Source of the DNA: Mycolicibacterium sp. CH28
Lineage (GTDB): Bacteria > Actinomycetota > Actinomycetes > Mycobacteriales > Mycobacteriaceae
Assembly (NCBI RefSeq): GCF_004745805.1
Contig: NZ_SRLQ01000024.1
Location: forward strand, 1-64,000
Length of the DNA stretch: 64,000 nucleotides
Direction: 5' to 3'
The notes beneath the pieces were generated by a model that did not search any database, was not told the origin of the DNA, and saw only the letters and a list, made by a program, of their open reading frames with translations. The position numbers and the translations under genes are program-made. Positions 26,986-36,192 of this stretch are shown piece after piece. Positions within the stretch are counted from its first letter, which is position 1, and each line of letters opens with the position of its first letter.

Positions 26986-28617
26986 TTGGCCGACGGCGAC
27001 ATCGACCCGCGCGAAGCGGAACGCATCGAGTGGGACGTGATCGTCGTCGGCACCGGCATGGGTGGCGGACCCCTGGGCTATCGGCTTGCATTGTCGGGCC
27101 GGCGGGTGTTGTTCGTCGAGAAGGGCCGCTCGACACTGCCCGGGACACTCGGAACGATTCGGTCGACGATGCCGGAACTGGCCGAGCCGCAAGCTGCCCG
27201 ATCTACGGCGACCTACCTTGAGGCGTTGGCCCGTGGCGGACGCTCGACGGACGAGGTCGAGGACATCAGCGGTCGTTCCGCTAAGCGCTTCATCCCCTTC
27301 CTCGGCAGCGGAACCGGCGGGTCCTCGGCGCTCTACGGCATGGTGTGCGAGCGCTTTTTTGCGCAGGACTTCACGCCCCGGCAGAATTTCGCCGACCCGG
27401 GCGACTCCACCGTTCCGGAGGCCTGGCCGGTCACCTACGACCAGATGCGATCCTGGTACGAGCACGCCGAGAAACTGTTGGGCGTGCGGGGCCAGCGCGA
27501 TCCCCTGCGCCCCGAAGCACTTGGCGCTAATCTTCCTGCGGCACCACCATTCTCAGCCGACAATCGACCGCTGGTGGACCATCTGACGCACCTCGGGCTG
27601 CATCCGTACCACTTGCCGATGGCCTGTGACTACACCGACGACTGTGCAACGTGTCAAACCTACCTCTGCTCGCAGCTGTGCAAGAACGACTCCGCGCGCA
27701 ACGCAGTACTACCAGCGATCACCGAGCATGGTGCCCAACTCTTGGCGCAATGTCGGGTCGTGTATCTGGAAGCGGACCGCACCGGGGTCCGCCAGGTGAT
27801 CTGCGAGCATCCGTCCGGCCGGCTGACCTTGACGGCCAAGGTGGTGGTGCTCGCTGCCGGCGCGCTGGCAACCCCGGTGTTACTCCTCAATTCCCGATCA
27901 GGCGACTGGCCGCGCGGACTGGCGAATGGTTCGGACATGGTGGGCCGCAACCTCATGCGCCATCTCCTCGACCCGATCGAAATCTGGCCGCAACGCGACT
28001 CGACAATCACCGCGGCCAACAAGGAGATCGGCCTCAACGACTTCTATTTCCATCAAGGCCAGAAGTACGGAACCGTGCAGTCCTTCGGTTCGATACCGCC
28101 GATGGAGTGGCTGACCAATCGCCCCGGACCACAAGGCCGGGCGCTGCGAATGCTAAGCCCGGCGGTCCGGCGGGTCTACGAGAGGTTCTTCACCGGCGGC
28201 TTGATCCTGGCGGCGATGATGGAAGACCTCCCCTATCGGGACAACCGGGTGTTGCTATCTGACAACCCCGGCTCCGACGGACGTCAGCGGATGCGGATCC
28301 AATACCGGTTGCACCCGGGAGAAATCGAACGGCATGCGGCCTTCTTGCAGCTGTTCACCGGGGTCCTGAAACCCTATCGCACCCGCAAACTCGGCAGCGG
28401 CAAGAACAATTCGAACGTGGGCCACGTCTGCGGCACTGCCCGCTTCGGCACCGATCCCGCCACCAGCGTGCTCGATGCCAACAACCGCGCGCACGAGGTG
28501 GACAACCTGTATGTGGTGGACACGTCGTTCTTTCCCTCGAGCGCCGGGCTCAACCCGAGTCTGACCGTCGCGGCCAACGCCCTGCGGGTCGCCGAACACT
28601 TGAATCAGGTGTTGTGA
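26986..28617 (+). CDS. GMC-family FAD-dependent oxidoreductase, copy 1
   Basis: A protein of 543 residues from TTG 26986, with a GAGGGAG ribosome site. The FAD-binding motif VVGTGMGGG is at residues 20-28, followed by FVEKG. SGTGGSSALYGMV near 108-120 and the C-terminal DTSFFPSSAGLNPSLTVAAN segment are GMC hallmarks. Unusual is a cluster of five Cys at 214, 220, 223, 228 and 232 (C-x5-C-x2-C-x4-C-x3-C), kept in copy 2. GMC enzymes oxidise alcohols, including sugar hydroxyls. With Gfo/Idh/MocA reductases nearby, oxidation of a sugar to a keto-sugar is a fair inference. No signal peptide is seen. Confidence 0.88.
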   Translation: MADGDIDPREAERIEWDVIVVGTGMGGGPLGYRLALSGRRVLFVEKGRSTLPGTLGTIRSTMPELAEPQAARSTATYLEALARGGRSTDEVEDISGRSAKRFIPFLGSGTGGSSALYGMVCERFFAQDFTPRQNFADPGDSTVPEAWPVTYDQMRSWYEHAEKLLGVRGQRDPLRPEALGANLPAAPPFSADNRPLVDHLTHLGLHPYHLPMACDYTDDCATCQTYLCSQLCKNDSARNAVLPAITEHGAQLLAQCRVVYLEADRTGVRQVICEHPSGRLTLTAKVVVLAAGALATPVLLLNSRSGDWPRGLANGSDMVGRNLMRHLLDPIEIWPQRDSTITAANKEIGLNDFYFHQGQKYGTVQSFGSIPPMEWLTNRPGPQGRALRMLSPAVRRVYERFFTGGLILAAMMEDLPYRDNRVLLSDNPGSDGRQRMRIQYRLHPGEIERHAAFLQLFTGVLKPYRTRKLGSGKNNSNVGHVCGTARFGTDPATSVLDANNRAHEVDNLYVVDTSFFPSSAGLNPSLTVAANALRVAEHLNQVL

Positions 28618-28688
28618 AACGCAAACCCCACCCCGCAAGTCCCTGCTAACATTCGCCCGCACCGAGCCGCCTCGAGACTAGGAATGGC

Positions 28689-29447
28689 ATGCCGCGTCAA
28701 CAGTCCGCGCCGAAACGATCGACCTTGGCGACCAAGCTGCGCATTCTCAATCAAATTGCTTTTGACCGCCGCAATACCCGCCTGTTTTCGCAGCTTTTCT
28801 ACCGCTCAACAGGTTCGGAGCCCGAAGAATACTCCAAATGGTACTTCAACAATCTGGTGTGGCAAGACACCACTTGGATGGGAATCGAGACCTACAAGTC
28901 CCCCAGCGATATGTGGAACTACCAAGAGATACTGGTTCAGTTGAAGCCGTCTCTGATAGTCGAATTCGGCACGGCTTTCGGCGGTTCTGCTGTGTACTGG
29001 GCTAGCGTGATGCGGCAACTCGGGCAACCTTTCAAGGTACTTTCGGTCGACATCAGTCACTCGCTTCTGAGGCCCGAAGCGCGGCGCGATCCGGACGTCG
29101 AGTTCGTCGAATCGTCATCCACGTCGCCGGAAATCGCCGAGCGTATCCGACAACTCAGGAAAGACTATCCGGGCAAGGTTTGGGCCATCCTGGATAGCGA
29201 CCATTCCATGGACCATGTGCTGGCCGAGATGAAGCTCTTGCGGTCCGTGCTGACTGCCGGAGACTACCTCGTCGTCGAAGATTCGCTCCTCAACGGACAT
29301 CCCGTTGCTCCCGAATGGGGTCCGGGTCCATATGAGGCTATCGAGGCGTATGAGAAGGAATTCCCGAACGATTACATCCATGACACAGCACGTGAGAATA
29401 AGTTCGGGTGGTCGTTTTCACCGTACGGATTCCTGGTTCGCAACTAA
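28689..29447 (+). CDS. CmcI-family SAM-dependent methyltransferase (rhamnosyl O-methyltransferase-like)
   Basis: A protein of 252 residues from ATG 28689. The SAM site reads IVEFGTAFGGSAVYWA (about 90-105), LSVDIS follows, and AILDSDHSMDHVL and LVVEDSLLNGH carry the acidic metal-binding positions of the CmcI family. Family members include Rv2959c, which methylates rhamnose of phenolic glycolipid, and the Rmt enzymes of GPL. A rhamnose or other deoxysugar hydroxyl is the likely target, in line with rml genes in the window. A hairpin lies 5 bp after the stop. Confidence 0.88.
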   Translation: MPRQQSAPKRSTLATKLRILNQIAFDRRNTRLFSQLFYRSTGSEPEEYSKWYFNNLVWQDTTWMGIETYKSPSDMWNYQEILVQLKPSLIVEFGTAFGGSAVYWASVMRQLGQPFKVLSVDISHSLLRPEARRDPDVEFVESSSTSPEIAERIRQLRKDYPGKVWAILDSDHSMDHVLAEMKLLRSVLTAGDYLVVEDSLLNGHPVAPEWGPGPYEAIEAYEKEFPNDYIHDTARENKFGWSFSPYGFLVRN

Positions 29448-29452
29448 CATCG

Positions 29453-29470
29453 GCGCGGACTCGTCCGCGC
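29453..29470 (+). terminator. Hairpin terminator after the CmcI-type methyltransferase
   Basis: GCGCGGAC and GTCCGCGC form a perfect 8-bp inverted repeat with a 2-nt spacer (about 7 bp with a 4-nt loop), 5 bp past the stop codon and before a convergent gene. There is no U tract. Confidence 0.5.
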
Positions 29471-29666
29471 GGGGTATCGCCACCACCGCACAGCCTCGCG
29501 CGAGATCCAGTCTTGAGACGAGCCCCAGTTGCCCGCTCGGGTGAAATCTGATCCGGAAGCTGGCTCAATCGGCATGGCGTGAATCACATTCCCGCTGCGG
29601 GGAAATGCTCCTCGAATCGGGGCCTTATTTCACCCTTGCAGAACGGAATTGTGTAAGACAGCCTGG

Positions 29667-31865
29667 TCAACCTCCAGCCAGCGCGCGGTCGGTCAGCGCC
29701 GCGATGGCCGGTGCCAGCGCCCGGGAGTACTGGTCCGTCAAGTGATCAGAGTCGTTGTAGACCAGGGTGTTGCCGACGATGACTGGGCAGCGCTCGGGTG
29801 TGCAGAACAAGTCGGTGATATCGACATATTGCCCGCCGCCCGCTGTGGTGGCGGCGGCTTCCGCGGCGATACCTGCTGCGTCAACAGCCGTCGATCTCGG
29901 CGGAGAGCAGGCCGTGACGTCATCGAGGTGTCCCGACAGGCAGACGGGCATGGATGTGTGTGGGTCGGGGATCGGCCCCAGCACGACCACCGACGAGCCG
30001 ATCGCGCGCAGTTGCTGCACGAGGCGTGTCAGACTCTCGATCCACGTCGAGTCGTACGCCGTGTAACCGGCCGCCGGCGGGGAATATTCGTCGACACCGT
30101 ACCCGCGCCACATATCCACCACGACCAGACGCGGGCGCTCGGCGCGTAGCCGGGTGATGATGTCAGCGCGCCACTGCTCGCAATGTGAAGAGCTTTCGTT
30201 CAGACGGCGGAACAGACTGTCGTGGTTGTACACGTCCATCAATGGGCAGCCCGCCTTGGCCAGCACCTCCACTCGCCAGCCCCGCTCGTTGGCGGTCTGC
30301 TCGAACGCCGGCGCCCACATATGGGCATGGGAATCACCAACAAGTGCCACCGTCGTCGACGAGGTGATAACACCCTTCGCGCACTCCGGATGCCCACTCT
30401 GGAACGGATCGCGCAGACAACCATCGGGCGGAAACCTCGGTTCGCCGACCATGCCGGCGAGCGGGGGATCAAGATTTGACGGAACCGCTGCGACGTCGAC
30501 CGAGGCAGCTACCGCGGCCTGGACCTCAGCGAATGCCTGCCCGACTGCGGCGTCGTAGGCGGCCATCGGTGAGCCCGCAGGAAGCGGCGCTGTTGCAGTG
30601 AAATGCGGCGGCGCAGCCGGTGCACCGCGCCCAACTGGCGTGGGCACCACATTCAGCAACGCCAGTCCTGCACAAACCGCGACCGCGGTGGCGACGCCGC
30701 CGAGGGTGAGGCTGCGCCACGGTGAGTCACGGATCATGGGGGAAAAGCGCAGTGGATTCTCAAGGTAGCGCAGGGTTAACCACGCCAGGCCGGCAGCAAG
30801 CACTGCCGCAGCGAGCCGGCCCGACAAGCCCAAGGAATGGCCAACCAGTAAGGGGGCGAAGACCAGCACCGGCCAGTGCCAGAGGTACCACGAGTAGGAG
30901 ATGCGTCCGATCGCCTGCATTGGCGACCAACCCAGGAAGTGGCCGCAGCCCTGCGCGGGTGCGGCGCAGCCGGCGCCGATCACCAAGACCGCACCCAGGG
31001 TGGGCAACAGTGCGGCGACGCCAGGAAACAGCGTGGTCGGGCTGAACCAGGTGCAGGCCAACATGATTGACACCAGCCCGGCCCAGCCGGTGACCGCGGC
31101 GACCTGTCGTCGTAACCGGCGCCAGTGGCCCGCGGTGAGGGCGACCAGCCCACCGAGGCCCAGCTGCCAGGCCCGGGTGGGCAACGAGTAAAACGCAATG
31201 GCGGGCGCCCCGTACGTGATCGCCAGTGACAATGCGAAGGACACAAAGGTAACCAGTGTGAGAACCACAAGATAGGGGCGTAGCGAGGAGGTCGCCTCGG
31301 CTTTGTTCCGCCTACGCACCCTCCGGATCAGCCAGGCTGTGCCGAGGATTAACGGCGCCCACACCAGATAGAACTGTTCCTCGACACCCAACGACCAGTA
31401 ATGCAGGAACGGCGATGGCGACACATGGGCGGCGAAATAACTGCCGCCCTGAAATACGAACCAATAATTGCTGACATACAGCGCGCTCGCGATGCCGTCG
31501 TACAGAGTGGCAGACACCCGTAAGGGCGGGAGCAGCAATACCGAGACGATCATCGTGATGGCACCAACAGCGGCTGAGGCCGGCAACAGTCGTCGTGCTC
31601 GTGCTCCGTAGAAGCTGCGCAACCGCACGGTGCCGGTTTTGCCGACCTCGCGCCAGAGCAATCCGGTGATCAAGAAGCCGGAGATGACGAAGAACACGTC
31701 CACGCCGACGTAGCCGCCACTGACCCCGGGCGCAGCAGCGTGGAACAAGACCACTGACACAACGGCGACTGCACGCAGACCCTCGATGTCGGGGCGGAAT
31801 GTCTTCTGCTGCTCGCGCTGATTCTGGATTTCGTCGGCAGCTCTAGTCCCGATCAACGAGCGCAC
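29667..31865 (-). CDS. Integral membrane O-acyltransferase, acyltransferase_3 plus SGNH domain, copy 4
   Basis: A protein of about 732 residues if started at GTG 31865 (VRSLIGTRAADEIQ). The frame is open for 32 more codons, but these overlap a decayed glycosyltransferase and do not match the paralogues. It has FRPDIEGLRAVAVVSVVLFH, GYVGVDVFFVISGFLITGLL and an SGNH tail with VGDSHAHMW and a closing DSDH. It is similar in length to the three tandem copies at 9392-16498 but lies alone and on the other strand, without their leader. It probably acylates a different sugar position. Confidence 0.88.
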   Translation of the reverse strand: MRSLIGTRAADEIQNQREQQKTFRPDIEGLRAVAVVSVVLFHAAAPGVSGGYVGVDVFFVISGFLITGLLWREVGKTGTVRLRSFYGARARRLLPASAAVGAITMIVSVLLLPPLRVSATLYDGIASALYVSNYWFVFQGGSYFAAHVSPSPFLHYWSLGVEEQFYLVWAPLILGTAWLIRRVRRRNKAEATSSLRPYLVVLTLVTFVSFALSLAITYGAPAIAFYSLPTRAWQLGLGGLVALTAGHWRRLRRQVAAVTGWAGLVSIMLACTWFSPTTLFPGVAALLPTLGAVLVIGAGCAAPAQGCGHFLGWSPMQAIGRISYSWYLWHWPVLVFAPLLVGHSLGLSGRLAAAVLAAGLAWLTLRYLENPLRFSPMIRDSPWRSLTLGGVATAVAVCAGLALLNVVPTPVGRGAPAAPPHFTATAPLPAGSPMAAYDAAVGQAFAEVQAAVAASVDVAAVPSNLDPPLAGMVGEPRFPPDGCLRDPFQSGHPECAKGVITSSTTVALVGDSHAHMWAPAFEQTANERGWRVEVLAKAGCPLMDVYNHDSLFRRLNESSSHCEQWRADIITRLRAERPRLVVVDMWRGYGVDEYSPPAAGYTAYDSTWIESLTRLVQQLRAIGSSVVVLGPIPDPHTSMPVCLSGHLDDVTACSPPRSTAVDAAGIAAEAAATTAGGGQYVDITDLFCTPERCPVIVGNTLVYNDSDHLTDQYSRALAPAIAALTDRALAGG

Positions 31866-31968
31866 TTCGCAGTGAGATGAGCGGCGAACCCAGCACGATC
31901 TGCCGATTTCGTCATTCTGGTCGCGAACTCGCGGGCCCGGGCAAGCAGCTCGCCAGCACAAGTTTCAT
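31853..31968 (-). pseudogene. Remnant of a GT1 glycosyltransferase (internal deletion)
   Basis: The ATG at 31968 begins MKLVLAS, the usual start of the local GT1 genes. Within a few codons the sequence continues, in another frame, as ELLARAREFATRMTKSADRA, which matches the C-terminal region of the paralogues (compare ARAREIAPRMTKRADSVAAA in the gene at 25538-26809), and ends at TGA 31855-31853. About 1.1-1.2 kb of the gene is missing. The scar overlaps the presumed start of the acyltransferase copy 4. Confidence 0.75.
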
Positions 31969-32084
31969 TGCGGATGCTCGCCTTTCACTTCCGCATACAC
32001 CGCGAATAAGTCCGGGAGTCCCACCCTCACGGACCCAGTCGCCCAGCACGATATCCCGATACCCGGTCACATTGGTAGAAAGTC

Positions 32085-32097
32085 CCAACTTTGTTGG
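32085..32097 (-). terminator. Possible small terminator after the PE-PPE gene
   Basis: On the minus strand, CCAAC-AAA-GTTGG is followed by GACTTTCT. The stem is only 5 bp. It lies 94 bp past the stop of the PE-PPE gene. Confidence 0.25.
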
Positions 32098-32190
32098 TGG
32101 AGTGGTTAGCACGTTCCTTCTTGATGTGAATGGAGTTGCGCCTGATGCTGGTTAGGCAACTCGTGCCGACCTGTCGAGGCCGCTGTTGTG

Positions 32191-33687
32191 CTAGCTCGCC
32201 CGCTTCGAGGACGCGACGCCGCGGCGCTCCGACGCCGACGATGGCCGCCGAGACGAAGAGCCGCTGCTGCGTTCCGAATTTCCACGAGCTGTCACGGAGG
32301 TCGACGAAGCGGATCGCTTGTTGCGGCCCAGCCCCGTGTCCTTGGCCGCCGCGGAGGACGAACCCGAGCCGGCCGAGCTCAGTGCGGATGCAGTCGATGT
32401 CGAGCTGGCGGCCGTCTCTGATGTGGTGGTCTCGACAGCCGAACCGCCGCCGACACCAAAAGGCTCGGGCCGCGTCGTTGCGAACGGCCGAACACCGAAG
32501 AGGTCCTGGATGCCGTTGTCCAAACCGGTCGGGATCGAGATCGCCAGATCCGTAAGGAGTTTGACCGGGTTGGGGAAATACAGCACATTCCATGGAGTCG
32601 GCACACCCGGGCTGATGTTGCGGTTGTAAGCCGATTCAATGATCACTCGTAGGGGGGCGTCCAGGGTGTCGGCCAGTGCGTGCCCCAGGGTGCCGAAGTT
32701 CGCCAGCGGCATCAGGATTGGAAGAATCCGGGCGGGGATCAGATAGTAGTGGGTGTCTCCGTACTGGCCCTGGTCAACCACTCCTGGTTGGTTCAGGCTG
32801 TAATCCGTGTAGTTCGGGTGGAGTTCCAAGACGCCCATGTAGGCATTCACCACAGCGAGCAAATTCAGTGGATTCAACGGAGCATCCGCGAAAAGGTCGT
32901 ACTGGAGCGCGATATCGACCGTTGCGTATTGGGTGTGTGTTGGCGCCGGGTCGGTAGCCAGATCATCACGGGAAAGACCAAGCACGAGCGAGGTGAAAAC
33001 CCCTTGGGGGTCGCGGGCGACCAACCCGCCGTTGGGCCGGGAGTTGCCTACCACGACGAATGTGACATTCGGGCCTTCGCCCGGGGCGTATTCGGCTGCC
33101 AACTGTCGCTTCTCCAGCATCGCAATCGTCGCACTCTGCGAATACCCGAAAACCACGAAGGTGTCGGCCGGAGACGGTGCCGCAGAACCGGTGTCCTCGT
33201 TGTAGTCGCACGTAGTGGAGGTGACGCAACTATTCAGGGAATCCAAGCCCTGGGCGATCGACTCGAGGAGCGTCAAGCTTCCGTAGCGTGGCGCATTCTC
33301 TTCGGGAGTGATGACCGCGACCGAGTTGTACGGACCGCCCGCAATACCGCTCCCCGCACTCGAGGCGGGCGAGACGAAGTTGTTGACCGCCGCACTTGTG
33401 AAATCGTGGACGTACTGGAGGGTGTCGGGCGGCGTCGATAGCGGACTGCCGGTGCCCCCCATGACCAGCACCGTGGTGCCCGCTATCGCGACAAACGTAG
33501 AGATGGGCGAGACCATCGAGGCAACGCCGACCACGGTCGCGGCCACCACGACCGATGCTGCCGCTCCCACCGCGCGAACCCCTATGCGCACCTGGCCCCA
33601 GCCGTCCTTCCGCGCGGTCGCGTTTCCGCGCGACCGCTGGCGTTTGCAGATCAAGAATAGACACGAAAGCAGTCGCGACCCTAGCAC
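32191..33687 (-). CDS. PE-PPE domain serine hydrolase/acyltransferase
   Basis: The frame allows 498 residues; a GTG at 33591 (VRIGVRAVGAAASVVV) would remove an unlikely cysteine- and arginine-rich start and leave a hydrophobic N-terminal segment, a membrane anchor or signal. The alpha/beta hydrolase core of the PE-PPE domain follows, with GTGSPLSTPP and the nucleophile elbow GYSQSA near residue 177-182. Family members act on lipids; in M. smegmatis one takes part in trehalose polyphleate assembly outside the membrane. The last 90 residues are very rich in Ser, Ala, Thr and Arg and look disordered. It could transfer or remove acyl chains on the exported glycolipid (inference). Confidence 0.82.
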   Translation of the reverse strand: MLGSRLLSCLFLICKRQRSRGNATARKDGWGQVRIGVRAVGAAASVVVAATVVGVASMVSPISTFVAIAGTTVLVMGGTGSPLSTPPDTLQYVHDFTSAAVNNFVSPASSAGSGIAGGPYNSVAVITPEENAPRYGSLTLLESIAQGLDSLNSCVTSTTCDYNEDTGSAAPSPADTFVVFGYSQSATIAMLEKRQLAAEYAPGEGPNVTFVVVGNSRPNGGLVARDPQGVFTSLVLGLSRDDLATDPAPTHTQYATVDIALQYDLFADAPLNPLNLLAVVNAYMGVLELHPNYTDYSLNQPGVVDQGQYGDTHYYLIPARILPILMPLANFGTLGHALADTLDAPLRVIIESAYNRNISPGVPTPWNVLYFPNPVKLLTDLAISIPTGLDNGIQDLFGVRPFATTRPEPFGVGGGSAVETTTSETAASSTSTASALSSAGSGSSSAAAKDTGLGRNKRSASSTSVTARGNSERSSGSSSRRPSSASERRGVASSKRAS

Positions 33688-33737
33688 CTAAATATTGACC
33701 GATGGGCAAATTGTGGCAGTGGTGCCGGTGCCACCAT

Positions 33738-35012
33738 TCAGCAAACACCTCCGACGCGAGCGAAATCTTCGACCAGGTCGGCTGCAGCTGTCATGCTGCC
33801 TACGGGATTGGTCATCCGCTGCGCGAATTCCCGGGCCCGGGTGCGATAGCCCGGCGCCAACACTTTGCGCAGATCGGCGACCAAGGTTTCCCCGGTGGTC
33901 CTTGCGAACCGCCGCCCCGTGCCCACCTTCAACCGTTTGAGCTGAGCTGTCCGTAAACCCTGATCGGGCAGCGTCCACAGGCCGACCTGTGAAACACCCG
34001 CCCGCAAACACGCGGCGATGGTTCCTGCGCCACTGTGGTGCACGACGGCGCAACAGAGTGGGAAGACCGCCCCAAAGTTCACCAGCCCGACCACCTTGAC
34101 ATGCTCGGCGTACGGAACGTTGCTGAAGTCGGTGGAGCCCGCCCCCACCAAGGCCCGCTCGCCCAGCTGCTCACAGACGGCGGTGATCATCGCGATCGTG
34201 TCCGCCGGAGACCCGACAGGAACGCTGCCGAACCCGAAGAAGATCGGCGGTGGCCCTGCCGCGATCCACGAGGCGACGTCCTCGTCAGACTGCGTCGGCG
34301 ACTCCAACGTCAGGGTGCCAACGAACGGCCTTCGACCTCCCCGATTGGCCCATTCTGCCGCCAATCCTGGAATCACCACCTCGTCGTAGGCCTGGATCTC
34401 CAGACAGCCGCGCTCCGCAATTCGGCGCGGCCACGATGTTCTTGCCGGCGGAAGACCGAGCGCACGGCGCTGGTTGTCCTCCGCCTCCTTCACCGAGCCA
34501 CTCCACGCCATCCGCTCGTAGGCTTTCATCACAGCGCGGCCTATCGGCGCGGGCAGAAGAGGGAGGACCTTCCCGTTGGCCCGGGTCGGAAAAAAGTCCA
34601 CCGTGACCAGGGGGATGCGGTAGTACTCCGCTACGTTGGCAGCGAATTGTTCGAAGCCGTAACCAGCGACGATCACGTCGGCGCCCGCAGCGAGTGCGGT
34701 CAGGGTCGAGAAGGACTCCTCGGTCCAGCACCGGGCGACGATCTCCCCAATCTCACCACCCAGTCGGTCGAGTTCTTTTTTCTTCCACGGGATGTCAAAA
34801 AAGCATGTCCAGTAGTCGCGCTGGGCGTGCATCATCACCAGCGATTCGTCACCCCAGGGAACCGCCGCGAGCCCGGCCGCTTCGGCGAAGCCGACCAGAT
34901 TCGGCGGGACGGCGATCTTGACGTCATGACCTCTGCGCGCCAGCTCACTGCCGATAACAACACAGGGCTCGACGTCGCCGCGGACGCCATGGCACGCAAG
35001 CACCACCTTCAT
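33738..35012 (-). CDS. GT1 family glycosyltransferase
   Basis: A protein of 424 residues from ATG 35012 (MKVVLACHGVRGDVEP). The donor motif is altered to HHSGAGTIAACLRAG, with LWTLPDQG kept after it, so it is probably active but may prefer another donor. It lies 50 bp downstream of the Gfo/Idh/MocA gene at 35063 and upstream of the PE-PPE gene on the same strand. A KstR-like palindrome lies upstream of this group. Confidence 0.9.
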   Translation of the reverse strand: MKVVLACHGVRGDVEPCVVIGSELARRGHDVKIAVPPNLVGFAEAAGLAAVPWGDESLVMMHAQRDYWTCFFDIPWKKKELDRLGGEIGEIVARCWTEESFSTLTALAAGADVIVAGYGFEQFAANVAEYYRIPLVTVDFFPTRANGKVLPLLPAPIGRAVMKAYERMAWSGSVKEAEDNQRRALGLPPARTSWPRRIAERGCLEIQAYDEVVIPGLAAEWANRGGRRPFVGTLTLESPTQSDEDVASWIAAGPPPIFFGFGSVPVGSPADTIAMITAVCEQLGERALVGAGSTDFSNVPYAEHVKVVGLVNFGAVFPLCCAVVHHSGAGTIAACLRAGVSQVGLWTLPDQGLRTAQLKRLKVGTGRRFARTTGETLVADLRKVLAPGYRTRAREFAQRMTNPVGSMTAAADLVEDFARVGGVC

Positions 35013-35062
35013 CGGTCTAGCCTTTCTCAGTCATGCGCGTGCGCACGGCCAGGAGCACGGCG

Positions 35063-36061
35063 TCAGCTCGGCTCGCGGATCGGTAGGCCTGCCGCGCGAT
35101 AGACCGCGTCGATGACACTCATGTTCTCGACCGCGTCCTGCGGCGACGTCCGGACGGGTTCTCCGCGCAGGACCGCGCCGGCGAACGCCTCCAGCTGATA
35201 GGAGTATGTCGGCCTGCGCGAGAAGCGCTCGATCCGCCTACCGTTGGCCGACCGAACGGAAAGCACCGGGAAGAGATTTGGTGCCGCCGGACTGAGCCAG
35301 CGCAACTCACCGTCGTCACCGACCACTCTGACGCTCGCCCGAAACAGATTCCCCGACCACAAAGCGCACCGCAGTCGACCGGTGTGGCCACTTGCGTACC
35401 GAAGGTGGGCCGTCATGGCTCGGTCCACCCGGTGCTTTTGCAGTTTCGCCTGTGCCGAAACAACTTCCGGAGTCGAACCACCGAACGTCCGGGCCATGTT
35501 CGTCACATAGCTGCCGGCGTCCATCATCGCGCCTCCTCCGAGGTCGTACTTGTAGCAGTTGGCCTTGAATGTCGGCAGCAACACGCACAAGTTGACGTCC
35601 ACCCGCCGCAATGTGCCGAGCTCGCCCGAGGCGAGGATCTGCTCGACTCGCCGGGTCAACGGGCGGTGGCGGAATTGGATCGCCTCCATCACCACTCTGT
35701 CTGACTTGGCAGCCAGGTCGGCGATTTCGCGAGCCTCGGCGGCATTGGCCGTGAACGGCTTCTCCACCAACACGTGCTTGCCGGCTGCGTGCGCCAATTT
35801 CGTCCACTTGCCGTGCATGCTGGTCGGCACCAAGACGTAGATGGCATCAAGGTCGGGGTCGTCGATCAGCGCCTCGTAGCTGCCGTACGCCTTGGCCACG
35901 CCGTACTTGGCGGCAAACGCGTCGGCACTGGGCTGATCACGGGCTCCCACCGCAGCCACCACGACATCGCGGTTGTCCTTGGCCGGGTTGATCATCGTCG
36001 TCGGTGCGAAGCTTGACGCCCCCAATATGCCGATTCGTACGCGACCAGCATTGTCTGGCAT
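35063..36061 (-). CDS. Gfo/Idh/MocA family sugar oxidoreductase, copy 1
   Basis: A protein of 332 residues from ATG 36061 with an AGGAG ribosome site. The Rossmann start reads RIGILGASSFAP, the family EKP motif with its catalytic Lys is VEKPFTANAAEA (about 97-108), and GGGAMMDAGSYVTNMARTFGG is the second catalytic segment, where Tyr stands in place of the more usual His. Family members reduce or oxidise ring hydroxyls of sugars with NAD(P)H. Three similar copies lie in this window. A role in making or reducing a keto-sugar is inferred from the GMC genes nearby. Confidence 0.88.
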   Translation of the reverse strand: MPDNAGRVRIGILGASSFAPTTMINPAKDNRDVVVAAVGARDQPSADAFAAKYGVAKAYGSYEALIDDPDLDAIYVLVPTSMHGKWTKLAHAAGKHVLVEKPFTANAAEAREIADLAAKSDRVVMEAIQFRHRPLTRRVEQILASGELGTLRRVDVNLCVLLPTFKANCYKYDLGGGAMMDAGSYVTNMARTFGGSTPEVVSAQAKLQKHRVDRAMTAHLRYASGHTGRLRCALWSGNLFRASVRVVGDDGELRWLSPAAPNLFPVLSVRSANGRRIERFSRRPTYSYQLEAFAGAVLRGEPVRTSPQDAVENMSVIDAVYRAAGLPIREPS

Positions 36062-36137
36062 TGCTTCTCTCTCCTGTTTGACGACCCACCAAGGTGAGCG
36101 GGGCGGATGGACTCAGCACCCACCACCGAGGCGATAC

Positions 36138-36151
36138 TAGAACGTGTTCTA
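36138..36151. promoter_or_regulatory. KstR-like operator
   Basis: TAGAACGTGTTCTA matches TNNAACNNGTTNNA fully and has 6-bp perfect arms around a GT centre. It lies 77 bp upstream of the Gfo/Idh/MocA copy 1 start, in a 131-bp gap, and could control that gene and those after it (GT1, PE-PPE). The repressor itself is not in the window. Confidence 0.6.
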
Positions 36152-36192
36152 ACTAGCGTGGCCGGAATTGGCATTACCGTCAGCTACGTGGC

